This document shows positions 9,214 through 18,415 of a stretch of DNA of 64,000 nt, piece by piece. Both the position numbers and the translations under genes were made by a program. This stretch comes from Pedobacter sp. B4-66. Lineage in GTDB: Bacteria > Bacteroidota > Bacteroidia > Sphingobacteriales > Sphingobacteriaceae. The first letter of the stretch is position 1, and each line of letters starts with the position of its first letter. Below the pieces are notes generated by a model, which was not told the origin of the DNA, did not search any database, and was given only the letters and a program-made list of their open reading frames with translations. The stretch is from contig NZ_JAFVME010000010.1 of NCBI RefSeq assembly GCF_018492665.1, positions 186,001 to 250,000 on the forward strand. The letters run 5' to 3'.

Positions 9214-10767
9214 CTATTTTGCAAAAGAAACCGATCTGGTTTCCCTGATCACGGTTACTTTTATCTGACCTGGATAAGTCATTTCAGTCTGAATACGATT
9301 CGAAATATCAGCTGCTAATAACTCAGCTTGTTGATCAGTAACTCTTTCACTTTCAACTACAACTCTAAGCTCTCTACCTGCCTGAATTGCAAATGTTTTC
9401 TCTACACCTGGATAAGAAAGAGCAAGCTCTTCTAATTCTTTTAATCGCTTAATATAGCTTTCAACAACCTCGCGTCTTGCACCAGGACGTGCGCCAGATA
9501 TTGCATCACAAGCCTGAACAATTGGAGATATCATTGAAGTCATTTCTATCTCGTCGTGGTGAGCTCCGATAGCGTTGCAAATTTCTGGATGCTCTTTATA
9601 CTTTTCAGCCAATTGCATACCCAAAATAGCGTGAGGTAATTCCGGATTGTCATCAGGTACTTTACCTATATCATGCAATAGACCTGCGCGCTTAGCCATT
9701 TTAGCATTTAAACCAAGTTCTGCAGCCATAGTAGCACAGAAATTAGCAACCTCACGTGAGTGATGTAATAAGTTTTGTCCGTAAGATGAACGGTAACGCA
9801 TACGACCAACCATTCTGATCAACTCAGGGTGTAAACCATGAATACCTAAATCAATTACAGTACGCTCTCCAATCTCTACAATCTCATCCTCAATCTGTTT
9901 CTTTGTTTTAGCAACTACCTCTTCAATACGGGCAGGGTGAATCCTACCATCCGTAACCAAACGGTGTAATGCCAAACGTGCAATTTCTCTTCTTACCGGA
10001 TCAAATCCTGATAAGATGATTGCTTCCGGAGTATCATCAACAATAATCTCAATACCTGTAGCAGCTTCTAAGGCACGAATGTTACGGCCTTCACGTCCAA
10101 TAACACGTCCTTTAATTTCATCACTTTCAATATGAAAAACAGAAACTGTATTCTCTATCGCAGCCTCAACAGCAGTACGTTGTATGGTCTGTATAACTAC
10201 TTTCTTTGCTTCTTTTGTTGCAGTTAGCTTAGCCTCATCAACAATATCCTTAACCTGGATCATTGCCTGAGTACGCGCTTCCTGCTTCATAGTTTCAACC
10301 AACTGGCTTTTTGCTTCATCAGCACTTAAACCTGCAATAGTTTCTAATTGCTTTACATGTTGATTTTTTAACAACTCAACCTCTTCCTGTTTCTTTACTG
10401 CAATTTCAGTTTGTTTCTCCAGGTTCTTTTTGTGGTTGTCCAGCTCTTGGTCTTTGCGGTTAGCATTTTCAAGTTTCTGGTTTAAAGACTGCTCTTTTTG
10501 CTTTAATGTATTCTCGCGTTGGTTGATCTGATTGTTTTTTGTATTTACTTCCTGCTCGTGTTCAGATTTCATTTGCAGAAACTTCTCTTTTGCTTCTAGT
10601 AACCTGTCTTTCTTTAAGATCTCGGCATTACTTTCTGCATCTTTAAGTATTTTCTTCACTTTGCTCTGAACTGCAATCTCCTGCTTTTTAAGCAAGCTAC
10701 GCAGCAGGTATCTGCCTATCAAAATGCCGAGTACTAAGCCGGCAAGTACGTATCCCAATATTTCCAT
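9214..10767 (-). CDS. rny: Ribonuclease Y
   Basis: 517 residues, the usual family length. An N-terminal transmembrane helix (about 1-20), a long coiled coil (about 30-170), a KH RNA-binding domain (about 205-270, VIGREGRNIRALE) and an HD metal-dependent phosphohydrolase domain (about 330-430; HHSREV, LLHDIGK, IGAHHDE) are all visible in order. It is a membrane-anchored endoribonuclease that starts mRNA decay in many bacteria. It is last in the minus-strand series pheT - coiled-coil gene - zapA - 6S RNA - rny and is followed by a terminator. Confidence 0.97.
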   Translation of the reverse strand: MEILGYVLAGLVLGILIGRYLLRSLLKKQEIAVQSKVKKILKDAESNAEILKKDRLLEAKEKFLQMKSEHEQEVNTKNNQINQRENTLKQKEQSLNQKLENANRKDQELDNHKKNLEKQTEIAVKKQEEVELLKNQHVKQLETIAGLSADEAKSQLVETMKQEARTQAMIQVKDIVDEAKLTATKEAKKVVIQTIQRTAVEAAIENTVSVFHIESDEIKGRVIGREGRNIRALEAATGIEIIVDDTPEAIILSGFDPVRREIARLALHRLVTDGRIHPARIEEVVAKTKKQIEDEIVEIGERTVIDLGIHGLHPELIRMVGRMRYRSSYGQNLLHHSREVANFCATMAAELGLNAKMAKRAGLLHDIGKVPDDNPELPHAILGMQLAEKYKEHPEICNAIGAHHDEIEMTSMISPIVQACDAISGARPGARREVVESYIKRLKELEELALSYPGVEKTFAIQAGRELRVVVESERVTDQQAELLAADISNRIQTEMTYPGQIKVTVIRETRSVSFAK

Positions 10768-10823
10768 TCTATTTTTCTATATAAAACAGCCTACACATGA
10801 TGTATCGCTGTTAAAAATTGTTT

Positions 10824-11000
10824 AAAAAAAAGCCGCAACTAACTTTATTAAGTCCCAAAGTTTTAAAAACCTCAACGAATTATAATTAGGATTTAAGTCA
10901 TTTTCAGGTACATAAATGCAAATGAAATACACCTTCTTAATCCTATAAATATTGAAGTGTTAAGTTTTAAAAATAATGAAACTCAAAAACCTAGCTACGG
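10824..11000 (-). ncRNA. ssrS: Probable 6S RNA
   Basis: The 272-bp gap between zapA and rny has no good ORF but folds, on the minus strand, into one long interrupted hairpin. The terminal part is AGGATT-AAG paired with CTTAAATCCT, with AGGT/ACCT nearer the loop. Below it an internal bubble is closed by ACTTCAA/TTGAGGT, then an A/T stem. A second small hairpin (AACTTT/AAAGTT) and a T-run end the transcript near 10824. Length (about 177 nt), the central bubble and the zapA neighbourhood fit 6S RNA, the RNA polymerase decoy. Exact ends are estimates. Confidence 0.62.
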
Positions 11001-11039
11001 CTAATATCTTTGTTATCTTAACTAATATAAAGAACGATC

Positions 11040-11330
11040 TTATTTTGAGAAAAAATCATTTAATAAACTATCCAGTTCTTCCACCTTCTCGGTCACAGCA
11101 GTATCCTGATCCTGAACCTTGTTTTCTACCCTCAATACTGCGGTTGCATAATGCAGTACTGCCATAGAAAGCAAATCCTGTTTATCGCGAACGGCATAAT
11201 TTTCCTGATAGTCCTTTATGCGCTCGTTAATAATCTTGGCTGCTCGCCTTACAATTTCTTCCTCCTCCGTATTAACCTTTAAGGGATAGATACGATCGGA
11301 AATAGTTATTTTTATAGAGATTTCTCCCAT
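11040..11330 (-). CDS. zapA: Cell division protein ZapA
   Basis: 96 residues with the ZapA N-terminal pattern (ISIKITISDRIYPLKVNTEEEE) followed by a helical coiled coil. ZapA binds FtsZ polymers and cross-links them at the division site in the cytoplasm. The gene lies 31 nt after a small coiled-coil gene and is probably co-transcribed with it and pheT. The acidic C-terminal tail (ELDSLLNDFFSK) is usual for Bacteroidota versions. Confidence 0.9.
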   Translation of the reverse strand: MGEISIKITISDRIYPLKVNTEEEEIVRRAAKIINERIKDYQENYAVRDKQDLLSMAVLHYATAVLRVENKVQDQDTAVTEKVEELDSLLNDFFSK

Positions 11331-11361
11331 TTCTTAGCTTTGTTTCACTTTCAAGTATTGC

Positions 11362-11652
11362 TTATTTTTTAAGTAATACAACACACTTGTCTATTTCACG
11401 CACAAAATCGTTAATTTTTTGCTTTATATCAAGTGTCTTTTCACTTGTGCCATCAATACTTTTAGCAAGCTTCAAAACTCTAAGCTTTTCTTCGAGCTCA
11501 TTGTTCTTAACTTTCGAGGTATCAAGGGCAACTTTTACTGATTGGTTTTCAAGCTTTAATAAATCATTTTCCTCTTGCAAAGCATTACAAAGCTCTATTA
11601 AACGAGTTGTTTTTTGTAATACTGAATTTAACTGATCTGCTACAGAAGACAT
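11362..11652 (-). CDS. Small coiled-coil protein between pheT and zapA
   Basis: 96 residues, almost entirely a predicted coiled coil with heptad leucines (LIELCNALQEENDLLKLENQ, KVKNNELEEKLRVLKLAKS). There is no signal peptide or membrane segment, so it is cytoplasmic. Its size, coiled-coil character and place directly upstream of zapA suggest a divisome accessory protein analogous to ZapB, but I see no sequence basis for calling it ZapB. It starts 52 nt after pheT and ends 31 nt before zapA, consistent with one operon. Confidence 0.75.
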   Translation of the reverse strand: MSSVADQLNSVLQKTTRLIELCNALQEENDLLKLENQSVKVALDTSKVKNNELEEKLRVLKLAKSIDGTSEKTLDIKQKINDFVREIDKCVVLLKK

Positions 11653-11704
11653 TCTACTAAAGTTGATTTTTATTTAAAATTTTTATTTCTCGGAAAATAC
11701 CAAT

Positions 11705-14104
11705 CTATTTTCTGATTTCTGCTTTCGCTGTTTGCGCTAAGTTAGATATAATCTTTTGCATAACGGAATCAATCTGTTTATCAGTTAGTGTTTGCTCTTC
11801 ATCTTGAAGTGTAAAATTAAGTGCATAAGACTTTTTACCGGCCGGCAATTTATCTCCAACGTAAACATCAAACACCTGTACATTCTTAATCAGTTTCCGC
11901 TCTGTTTTGAATGCAATGGTCTTTAAATCATCAAAAGTAACGTTTGTATCTACCAGCATCGATAAATCTCTCCTTACTGACGGATACTTTGAAACCTCTT
12001 TATTTATAATTTTATTCTTCCTAACAATATCTAAAAGTTGTGCCCAATCAAAATCGGCATAATAAACATCTTTATCAATATCTGCTTTCTTTTTATCTGC
12101 AGCAGTTACCCCTCCAAAGGTTACAATTGCCTTTTCACCTCTAAAGTATTTTAAACCAAAAACAAAATTTTCATCTTTAACCTCTTCAGTTTGATAGTTA
12201 GTTATGCCTAAACGACCTATAACTGCATCAACTGCCGCTTTTAAATTGTAAAAACTTACCGGAGAAGCTTTATGATTCCATTGCTCAGATTGATTAGAAC
12301 CCGACAATAAGATCAATAAACGCGGACGCTCTACATATTTCTCATTTATCAAATGGTAAGTTTTACCAAATTCATAAAACTTAATATCTGCAGTTTTCCT
12401 GTTTAGGTTATAAGCAACGCTCTCCAAGGCAGGCAAAAGCAACTCCTGGCGCATTACATTTAAATCTGAACTTAATGGGTTTAAAATCTGTACTGCTTGC
12501 TCCGGCAACTTTGAGTATGCTCCCTTTGTTAATGAATTACACCAAATCTCTAAAAACCCATTGGCAGTTAACATATCAGCAATAACATGCTGTGTTTGCT
12601 CTCTATCTGGTTTAGCGCTATAAGATAATGACGCATTTATTTTACTTGGAATTTCAATGTTGTTGTAACCATAAATCCTTAAAACCTCCTCGGTAATATC
12701 ACATTCACGGGTTACATCAACTTTAAAGCTAGGTACTTTTAAATCCAAACCTTCGGCTGTCTCTTTAGTTACCTCGATACCTAATGCTGTAATTATGCTT
12801 TTAATTTCTTCAGCAGGAATATTAGCTCCAATCAGCTTATTGATGTTTTGATAGCTCACTTCAACATCAAAAGGCTTTATCGGATTAGCATAAATATCTG
12901 AAATCGAAGATGCAATTTCTCCACCTGCCAATTCCTGAATTAATAAAGCTGCACGTCTTAAAGCAAAAGTTGTAATCTCTGGATCTGCACCACGTTCATA
13001 TCTAAACGAAGCATCAGTTTTTAAACCATGGCGTTTAGAAGTTTTACGTACAGCTACTGAATCAAAATAAGCACTTTCAAGGAATACATTTTTGGTATCC
13101 TCAGTTATTCCTGAAGTTTTACCTCCAAAAACACCTGCAATACACATTGGCCCTTCTGCATTACAAATCATCAAATCGTCAGCAGAAAGCTTACGCTCAA
13201 CTCCATCAAGAGTTACAAAAGGCGTTCCTTCTGCACATTTCTTAACAAACACCTGAGCTCCTTTTATTTGATCCGCATCAAAAGCATGAAGAGGCAAACC
13301 CAAATCATGTAAAACATAATTCGTTATATCAACAATGTTATTGATTGGTCTAATGCCTATTACTTTTAATTTATCCTGAAGCCAATCCGGAGAAGTTTTA
13401 ACAGTAATACCACTTATGGTAACACTGCTATAACGTGGGCAAGCATCAGTATCTTCAACCTTAACATCTATTTTAAGGTTTTCATTATTAATTTTAAAAC
13501 CAGAAACATCAGGCATCTGAATACTGGCACGAAAATAAGCAGCTAAATCTCTGGCTACGCCTAAATGCGATGTAGCATCTGCCCTATTAGGGGTTAAACC
13601 GATCTCAAAAAGATAATCATCTTCTAATTTAAAATATACGTTAGCTGCAATGCCAATTTCGGTATCAGCTGGCAAAACAAGAATTCCATCATGAGACACG
13701 CCCAAACCAATCTCATCTTCAGCACAGATCATCCCTTCGGATACCTCGCCTCTTATTTTTGATTTGTTAATTTTGAAAGGCTCCCCTTCATTAGGATAAA
13801 CAGTTGTACCAACAGTAGCAACTATAACCTTTTGTCCTTGAGCTACGTTTGGAGCACCACAAACGATCTGCAAAACATCTGGCCCACCAACATCAACTGT
13901 TGTTACACGAAGACGATCTGCATTAGGATGTTGTACACAAGTTAATACATGACCTACAACCAATCCTTCCAAACCACCAGCGACAGGCTGTACAGTTTCT
14001 AAGCTTTCCACTTCCAATCCTATATTGGTTAATATAAGAGAAAGTTCCTGAGGTGTTTTATCCGTTTGTATGAATTGTTTAAGCCAATTGTATGATATTT
14101 TCAT
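11705..14104 (-). CDS. pheT: Phenylalanyl-tRNA synthetase beta subunit
   Basis: 799 residues, full length. Domains in order: N-terminal core, tRNA-binding OB/EMAP domain (about 40-150, VGHVLTCVQHPNADRLRVTT), B3/B4 editing domain (about 210-370), B5 domain (about 400-470), catalytic-like core, and a C-terminal ferredoxin-fold anticodon-binding domain (about 705-798, SKYPSVRRDLSMLVD). It pairs with PheS to charge tRNA-Phe; pheS is not in the window. A TAnnTTTG box on the minus strand (14140-14147) lies 36 nt upstream but has only a weak -33 element. Confidence 0.98.
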   Translation of the reverse strand: MKISYNWLKQFIQTDKTPQELSLILTNIGLEVESLETVQPVAGGLEGLVVGHVLTCVQHPNADRLRVTTVDVGGPDVLQIVCGAPNVAQGQKVIVATVGTTVYPNEGEPFKINKSKIRGEVSEGMICAEDEIGLGVSHDGILVLPADTEIGIAANVYFKLEDDYLFEIGLTPNRADATSHLGVARDLAAYFRASIQMPDVSGFKINNENLKIDVKVEDTDACPRYSSVTISGITVKTSPDWLQDKLKVIGIRPINNIVDITNYVLHDLGLPLHAFDADQIKGAQVFVKKCAEGTPFVTLDGVERKLSADDLMICNAEGPMCIAGVFGGKTSGITEDTKNVFLESAYFDSVAVRKTSKRHGLKTDASFRYERGADPEITTFALRRAALLIQELAGGEIASSISDIYANPIKPFDVEVSYQNINKLIGANIPAEEIKSIITALGIEVTKETAEGLDLKVPSFKVDVTRECDITEEVLRIYGYNNIEIPSKINASLSYSAKPDREQTQHVIADMLTANGFLEIWCNSLTKGAYSKLPEQAVQILNPLSSDLNVMRQELLLPALESVAYNLNRKTADIKFYEFGKTYHLINEKYVERPRLLILLSGSNQSEQWNHKASPVSFYNLKAAVDAVIGRLGITNYQTEEVKDENFVFGLKYFRGEKAIVTFGGVTAADKKKADIDKDVYYADFDWAQLLDIVRKNKIINKEVSKYPSVRRDLSMLVDTNVTFDDLKTIAFKTERKLIKNVQVFDVYVGDKLPAGKKSYALNFTLQDEEQTLTDKQIDSVMQKIISNLAQTAKAEIRK

Positions 14105-14229
14105 TATGTGGTATCTAGTATGAAATACTGGGGAAAATGCAAAGATAATATTTAAAGGGGAATGCTAAAAGGGAAATACCATTAATGCACGCCTCCTAAG
14201 CCTAACAAAATTAGGAAGGGATAAGAACA

Positions 14230-14928
14230 TCAGATTAAGCCCTCATCACCAAAACTGTAATAAGCCCTATCTGTTAAAATAAGATGATCTAACACTTGTA
14301 AGTCAAGCATTTTCCCACCCTCAACTAACTTTTTGGTAATATTTATATCTTGTCCACTTGGCTTTAAATTTCCAGAAGGGTGATTGTGAGCAAGAATAAT
14401 AAAAGCGGCATTATGCTCGATTGCGGTTTTAAAAATAATTTTCGGATCAGCTACAGTACCTGCTAAACCTCCTTTACTAATCAGCTGCTTTCCGATGACA
14501 CGATTTGCCTGATTCAGAATCAAAATCCAAAACTCCTCATGATTCAAATCGGCAAAAACCGGAAGCAGCACTTCAAAAGCATCCTTTGATGAAGTTATAC
14601 TAATCACTTCAGTCGCAGCACTATCCTTTCGTCTTCTACCCAATTCCAAAGCTGCAATAATAGCTATTGCCTTAGCTTCTCCAATACCCTTAAATTGCGA
14701 AAGGCTTTTTACAGAAACTTTACCCAGAGCATCCAGATCGTTTTCATACTCAGCAAGTATTCGTTTACTTAAATCAACTGCGCTCTCATTTCGATTCCCA
14801 GAACCAATTAAAATAGCAATAAGCTCAGCATCTGTCAAATGCCTGCGACCATTCAATAACAACTTCTCGCGGGGCCTGTCTGCCTCTGCCCATAATTTTA
14901 TACCTAGTTTTGGTTGGTATGGTTTCAT
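14230..14928 (-). CDS. radC: RadC family JAB1/MPN-domain protein
   Basis: 232 residues. An N-terminal helix-hairpin-helix region (about 15-95, DAELIAILIGSG, LSQFKGIGEAKAIAII) is followed by a JAMM/MPN domain (about 110-230) with the metal motif LAHNHPSGNLKPS...D. RadC was named as a DNA-repair protein, but its biochemical role is unsettled; the motif indicates a zinc-dependent hydrolase fold. It is downstream of rpsT on the same strand behind a terminator. Confidence 0.93.
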   Translation of the reverse strand: MKPYQPKLGIKLWAEADRPREKLLLNGRRHLTDAELIAILIGSGNRNESAVDLSKRILAEYENDLDALGKVSVKSLSQFKGIGEAKAIAIIAALELGRRRKDSAATEVISITSSKDAFEVLLPVFADLNHEEFWILILNQANRVIGKQLISKGGLAGTVADPKIIFKTAIEHNAAFIILAHNHPSGNLKPSGQDINITKKLVEGGKMLDLQVLDHLILTDRAYYSFGDEGLI

Positions 14929-14948
14929 TGAATCGCTTTTTTGAACAT

Positions 14949-14980
14949 AAAAAAAGGGATATGCAATGCATATCCCTTTT
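14949..14980 (-). terminator. Terminator after rpsT
   Basis: Inverted repeat with arms 14952-14965 and 14967-14980 (AAAAGGGATATGCA and its complement), 20 nt beyond the rpsT stop codon. The A-run at 14949-14955 gives the minus-strand T-tail. Confidence 0.8.
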
Positions 14981-15000
14981 ACAATATTGTAAAGCTATAT

Positions 15001-15255
15001 TTATTTTAAGCCATTAACAAACTTAGTTAACTTAGATTTGTTGTTAGCTGCTTTATTTTTGTGAATAACGCTCTTTTTGGCTAAACGATCTAACATAGAA
15101 ATTACTTTAGGAAGTAATTCTAGTCCTGTTTTTTTATCTTCAGCACCACGCAGTCTTTTGATAAACGTACGAGTTGTTTTTGCTTGATATCTATTACGTA
15201 AACGTTTAGTTGCGTTTGCTCTAATTCTCTTTAATGAAGATTTATGATTTGCCAT
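15001..15255 (-). CDS. rpsT: 30S ribosomal protein S20
   Basis: 84 residues, very basic, with the S20 signature MANHKSSLKRIRANATKRLR and the conserved C-terminal block VIHKNKAANNKSKLTKFVN. S20 binds 16S rRNA early in small-subunit assembly. It has its own upstream promoter of Bacteroidota type (15321-15352, minus) and a terminator, so it forms a separate unit. Confidence 0.97.
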   Translation of the reverse strand: MANHKSSLKRIRANATKRLRNRYQAKTTRTFIKRLRGAEDKKTGLELLPKVISMLDRLAKKSVIHKNKAANNKSKLTKFVNGLK

Positions 15256-15320
15256 TTTTTGTTATTAAAATATTTTATGTTGAGACCAGCTCTTTTTAAT
15301 TCTTCTTATTTTTCGGACTG

Positions 15321-15352
15321 CAAATATAGAACTAATGTTTTTAAAATACAAA
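15321..15352 (-). promoter_or_regulatory. Bacteroidota promoter upstream of rpsT
   Basis: Read on the minus strand this is TTTG (15349-15352), a 20-nt spacer, then TATATTTG (15321-15328), matching the TTTG-N19/20-TAnnTTTG consensus. It lies about 65 nt upstream of the rpsT start. Confidence 0.75.
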
Positions 15353-15440
15353 ATCAGAACATAAATATTTTTTATTAATCTTCTCCAACATAAATACTTG
15401 TCATTACTATATCGTTAGCTCAACGTTAAAACAACACTCT

Positions 15441-15538
15441 TTTTGCGCACCTTCTGCATGGCTTTAGCGCAGCCAATGCGCAAAAAAGGACTTTTCTCCG
15501 CAGAAAGTACGCAGGAGCTACGCATAAGGTGCGCAAAA
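15441..15538. repeat. 98-bp imperfect palindromic element in the rpsT-purN gap
   Basis: The 424-bp gap between rpsT and purN has no credible gene. It holds a GC-richer inverted repeat: outer arms TTTTGCGCACCTT (15441-15453) and AAGGTGCGCAAAA (15526-15538) match perfectly, and the next ten bases pair at seven positions (CTGCATGGCT against AGCTACGCAT). The interior carries further GCGC/TGCGC motifs. It looks like a REP- or MITE-type dispersed element. The rest of the gap holds the rpsT promoter and the purN promoter. Confidence 0.65.
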
Positions 15539-15613
15539 GCCCCTATGCAAAACACTACCAATATTCAAAAAACTCCTATTAAAAAGCTTTCAATAAAGGC
15601 TTAAAATGCTATT

Positions 15614-15644
15614 TTTGGACATAATAATTACATTACTACCTTTG
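15614..15644 (+). promoter_or_regulatory. Consensus Bacteroidota promoter of purN
   Basis: TTTG at 15614-15617, a spacer of exactly 19 nt, then TACCTTTG at 15637-15644. The purN start codon is 36 nt downstream. Confidence 0.88.
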
Positions 15645-15679
15645 AAAAAGAATAGATAGCCTCAATTTAATATTGCCCA

Positions 15680-16258
15680 ATGAAAAAACGTATAGCCATA
15701 TTTGCCTCAGGGTCAGGATCTAATGCTCAAAAACTAATGGAGCATTTTAAAAGCAATCCGGAAGTAGAAATTGCATTGGTGCTAACAAACAATCCTGATG
15801 CCTATGTATTGCAACGTGCAGACAACTTTGAAATTCCCTCACATATTTTCGACAGGAATGAATTTTATCAAACAGACAACATAATCGATCTGTTAAAAAA
15901 TCTCGATATCGATCTTATTGTATTAGCTGGGTTTTTATGGCTAATCCCTAAAAATTTAATTAATGAATACCCGGGACGCATTGTAAACATACACCCTGCT
16001 ATCTTACCTAAGTTTGGAGGAAAAGGAATGTATGGCGACAATGTACACAATGCTGTTATGGCCGCCAAAGAAACCGAAGGTGGCATAACCATACATTACG
16101 TTGATGAAAATTACGACGAAGGTGAATACATTTATCAGGCAAAATATCGAATTGATAAAGATGATAATCTGGAAATGATCAAATTCAAAGGTCAACAATT
16201 GGAACACCTACACTACCCACGCATCGTTGACAGTATTATTAAAAAAATAAAAAAATAA
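15680..16258 (+). CDS. purN: Phosphoribosylglycinamide formyltransferase (GART)
   Basis: 192 residues, usual for PurN. The N-terminus has the phosphate-binding loop IAIFASGSGSNAQKLMEHF. The catalytic block follows: N and H of IVNIHPAILPKFGGKG, and the Asp of the YVDENYDEG region. It transfers a formyl group from 10-formyl-THF to GAR, the third step of purine synthesis, in the cytoplasm. It has its own perfect promoter and is followed 14 nt later by a cytochrome gene. purH, another formyl-THF-using enzyme, is 540 bp further on under a near-identical promoter. Confidence 0.97.
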   Translation: MKKRIAIFASGSGSNAQKLMEHFKSNPEVEIALVLTNNPDAYVLQRADNFEIPSHIFDRNEFYQTDNIIDLLKNLDIDLIVLAGFLWLIPKNLINEYPGRIVNIHPAILPKFGGKGMYGDNVHNAVMAAKETEGGITIHYVDENYDEGEYIYQAKYRIDKDDNLEMIKFKGQQLEHLHYPRIVDSIIKKIKK

Positions 16259-16272
16259 TCATCTACAACTTT

Positions 16273-16698
16273 ATGCTTCAGATTGGCTGGATAAGGAAAC
16301 TGTATCGTATGTACGGTTGCAGCTTATTTTTAATAATTGCTTGTCTGGCGGCCTGTAGTAATCCCGAAGTCAAAACAACGCCACAAAAAATAGACTATAT
16401 CCGGGCAATACCCGGAAAAAATGACTCGATACCTGTTGCAATAGCTCAAAAAGGAGAAGTACTCATTGCTTATTCAGATTGTTACACTTGCCATAAGGAG
16501 GATAGAAAATCAATAGGTCCGGCTTTTAAAGATATAGCCAAAAGATATCCGGTTCAGCGTGTATTCATTGATATGCTTGCTCAAAAGGTAATTAGTGGCG
16601 GTAAAGGAGCCTGGGGAAGTGCCACGATGAGCGACCATCCAAAAGTACCGATTGAGGATGCTAAAGTAATGGTTAGCTACATTTTATCTTTAAAATGA
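16273..16698 (+). CDS. Class I c-type cytochrome lipoprotein
   Basis: 141 residues. A signal sequence ends in a lipobox (LAAC, Cys at about 28), so the protein is probably lipid-anchored. The haem motif CYTCH is at about 73-77, and the distal Met is probably the one in TMSDHPKVP. The fold is the small single-haem domain often found as a stand-alone electron carrier. The ATG at 16273 is preferred over the one at 16309 because only the longer form supplies the positive charges (RKLYR) needed before the hydrophobic stretch. It is 14 nt downstream of purN and likely co-transcribed; a functional link is not evident. Confidence 0.85.
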   Translation: MLQIGWIRKLYRMYGCSLFLIIACLAACSNPEVKTTPQKIDYIRAIPGKNDSIPVAIAQKGEVLIAYSDCYTCHKEDRKSIGPAFKDIAKRYPVQRVFIDMLAQKVISGGKGAWGSATMSDHPKVPIEDAKVMVSYILSLK

Positions 16699-16749
16699 AT
16701 ACCATGAAAATAAAAAGGGCATCTCAGTTTACAACGCAACAAATAACCA

Positions 16750-16780
16750 TTTGACATTAAAAGAAAAATAGGTACTTTTG
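16750..16780 (+). promoter_or_regulatory. Consensus Bacteroidota promoter of purH
   Basis: TTTG at 16750-16753, 19-nt spacer, TACTTTTG at 16773-16780, 20 nt before the purH start. Same geometry as the purN promoter. Confidence 0.88.
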
Positions 16781-16800
16781 CGGCTCAAAATTTTTCTCTA

Positions 16801-18327
16801 ATGAGTCAATCTATAAAGATCAAAAACGCTTTAATTTCAGTTTATTACAAAGATGGTTTAGAGCCTTTAGTTCGCCTTCTGGCAAAACAAGGTGTTCAAT
16901 TGTTTTCTACCGGAGGTACAGAACAATTTATTAAAGATTTAAATTTACCTGTTACCGCAGTTGAAGACCTTACCGGTTATCCTTCAATTTTAGGTGGACG
17001 AGTTAAAACTTTACACCCTAAAGTTTTTGGTGGTATTTTAAACCGCAGAGCTTTAAGTTCGGATCAGGAGCAAATTACTCAGTATGAGATTCCAGAAATT
17101 GACCTTGTTATTGTTGACTTATATCCTTTCGAAGAAACACTAAAAGCTGGTGGTACTGAAGAAGAAATTATTGAGAAAATAGACATCGGTGGTATCTCTC
17201 TAATCAGAGCTGCTGCTAAAAACTTTAATGATGTAGTAATTCTTGCTTCTAAAGATGATTATTCAACTTTACAAGAGCAACTAGAAAATCAAGACGGAGA
17301 AACTACTTTAGCTCAACGTAAAGCATACGCTAAAAAAGCATTCCATACTTCTTCTAACTACGATACTGCAATCTTCAATTATTTCAACACTGAAGAGCCA
17401 CTTAACGTATTTAAACAGAGCATTAGTAAAGCACAAGTTTTAAGATATGGTGAAAACCCACATCAACAAGGTGTATTTTATGGCGATTTAGATGCAATGT
17501 TCACCAAATTAAATGGTAAAGAACTTTCGTACAACAACCTTGTGGATGTTGATGCAGCTGTCGCTTTAATTGATGAATTTGAAGCACCCACATTTGCTAT
17601 CTTAAAACATACAAACGCTTGTGGCGTAGCTTCAAGGGCCAATCTTTTAGATGCATGGAACGTAGCTTTAGCTTGCGATCCGGTTTCGGCTTTTGGTGGT
17701 GTATTAATTGCCAACAGAGAAATTGACCTTGCTACTGCAACAGAAATTAACAAATTGTTTTTTGAAGTATTGATCGCTCCTTCTTATCAAGCTGAAGCAG
17801 TTGAACTTTTCCGTGCTAAAAAGAATAGGGTAATTTTACAACGTAACGATGTGGAATTAAGCCAAAAACAATTCAAAACTTTATTAAACGGAGTTATTGA
17901 GCAAGATAAAGATTTAGTTATTGAAGGTCCTGATCAGATGACCACTGTAACAGAAAAAGCACCTACTTCTCAAGAGTTAATCGACTTACATTTTGCAAAT
18001 AAAATTGTAAAACATACCAAATCAAACACTATTGTTTTTGTTAAAAACGACCAGTTGTTGTCTAGTGGTGTTGGTCAAACTTCAAGAGTTGATGCATTAA
18101 AACAAGCAATTGTTAAGGCTGAGGCTTTCAATTTCGACTTAAAAGGTTCGGTTATGGCTTCTGATGCGTTTTTCCCATTCCCTGATTGCGTAGAAATAGC
18201 AGCTGAAGCTGGTATCGCTGCAGTTTTACAACCAGGTGGCTCTATTAAAGATGCCGATTCTATAAATATGGCCAATGAAAAAGGTATTGCAATGGTAACT
18301 ACTGGTGTCAGACATTTCAAACACTAA
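16801..18327 (+). CDS. purH: Bifunctional AICAR formyltransferase / IMP cyclohydrolase
   Basis: 508 residues. The N-terminal IMP cyclohydrolase domain (about 1-190) has ALISVYYKDGLEPLVRLL and the MGS-like fold with FSTGGT. The C-terminal AICAR transformylase domain (about 195-508) has QVLRYGENPHQQG, the Lys-His pair of ILKHTNACGVA, and ASDAFFPFPD. It carries out the last two steps of de novo IMP synthesis. It is a single gene under its own promoter, 89 bp upstream of mreB. Confidence 0.98.
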   Translation: MSQSIKIKNALISVYYKDGLEPLVRLLAKQGVQLFSTGGTEQFIKDLNLPVTAVEDLTGYPSILGGRVKTLHPKVFGGILNRRALSSDQEQITQYEIPEIDLVIVDLYPFEETLKAGGTEEEIIEKIDIGGISLIRAAAKNFNDVVILASKDDYSTLQEQLENQDGETTLAQRKAYAKKAFHTSSNYDTAIFNYFNTEEPLNVFKQSISKAQVLRYGENPHQQGVFYGDLDAMFTKLNGKELSYNNLVDVDAAVALIDEFEAPTFAILKHTNACGVASRANLLDAWNVALACDPVSAFGGVLIANREIDLATATEINKLFFEVLIAPSYQAEAVELFRAKKNRVILQRNDVELSQKQFKTLLNGVIEQDKDLVIEGPDQMTTVTEKAPTSQELIDLHFANKIVKHTKSNTIVFVKNDQLLSSGVGQTSRVDALKQAIVKAEAFNFDLKGSVMASDAFFPFPDCVEIAAEAGIAAVLQPGGSIKDADSINMANEKGIAMVTTGVRHFKH

Positions 18328-18415
18328 CTTTATTTGTCTCTCAATACAATAAAAAGACGTAGTTTTACATTACTATAGTACATAGAATTTTTAATACTTA
18401 AATTATCACCTATAA

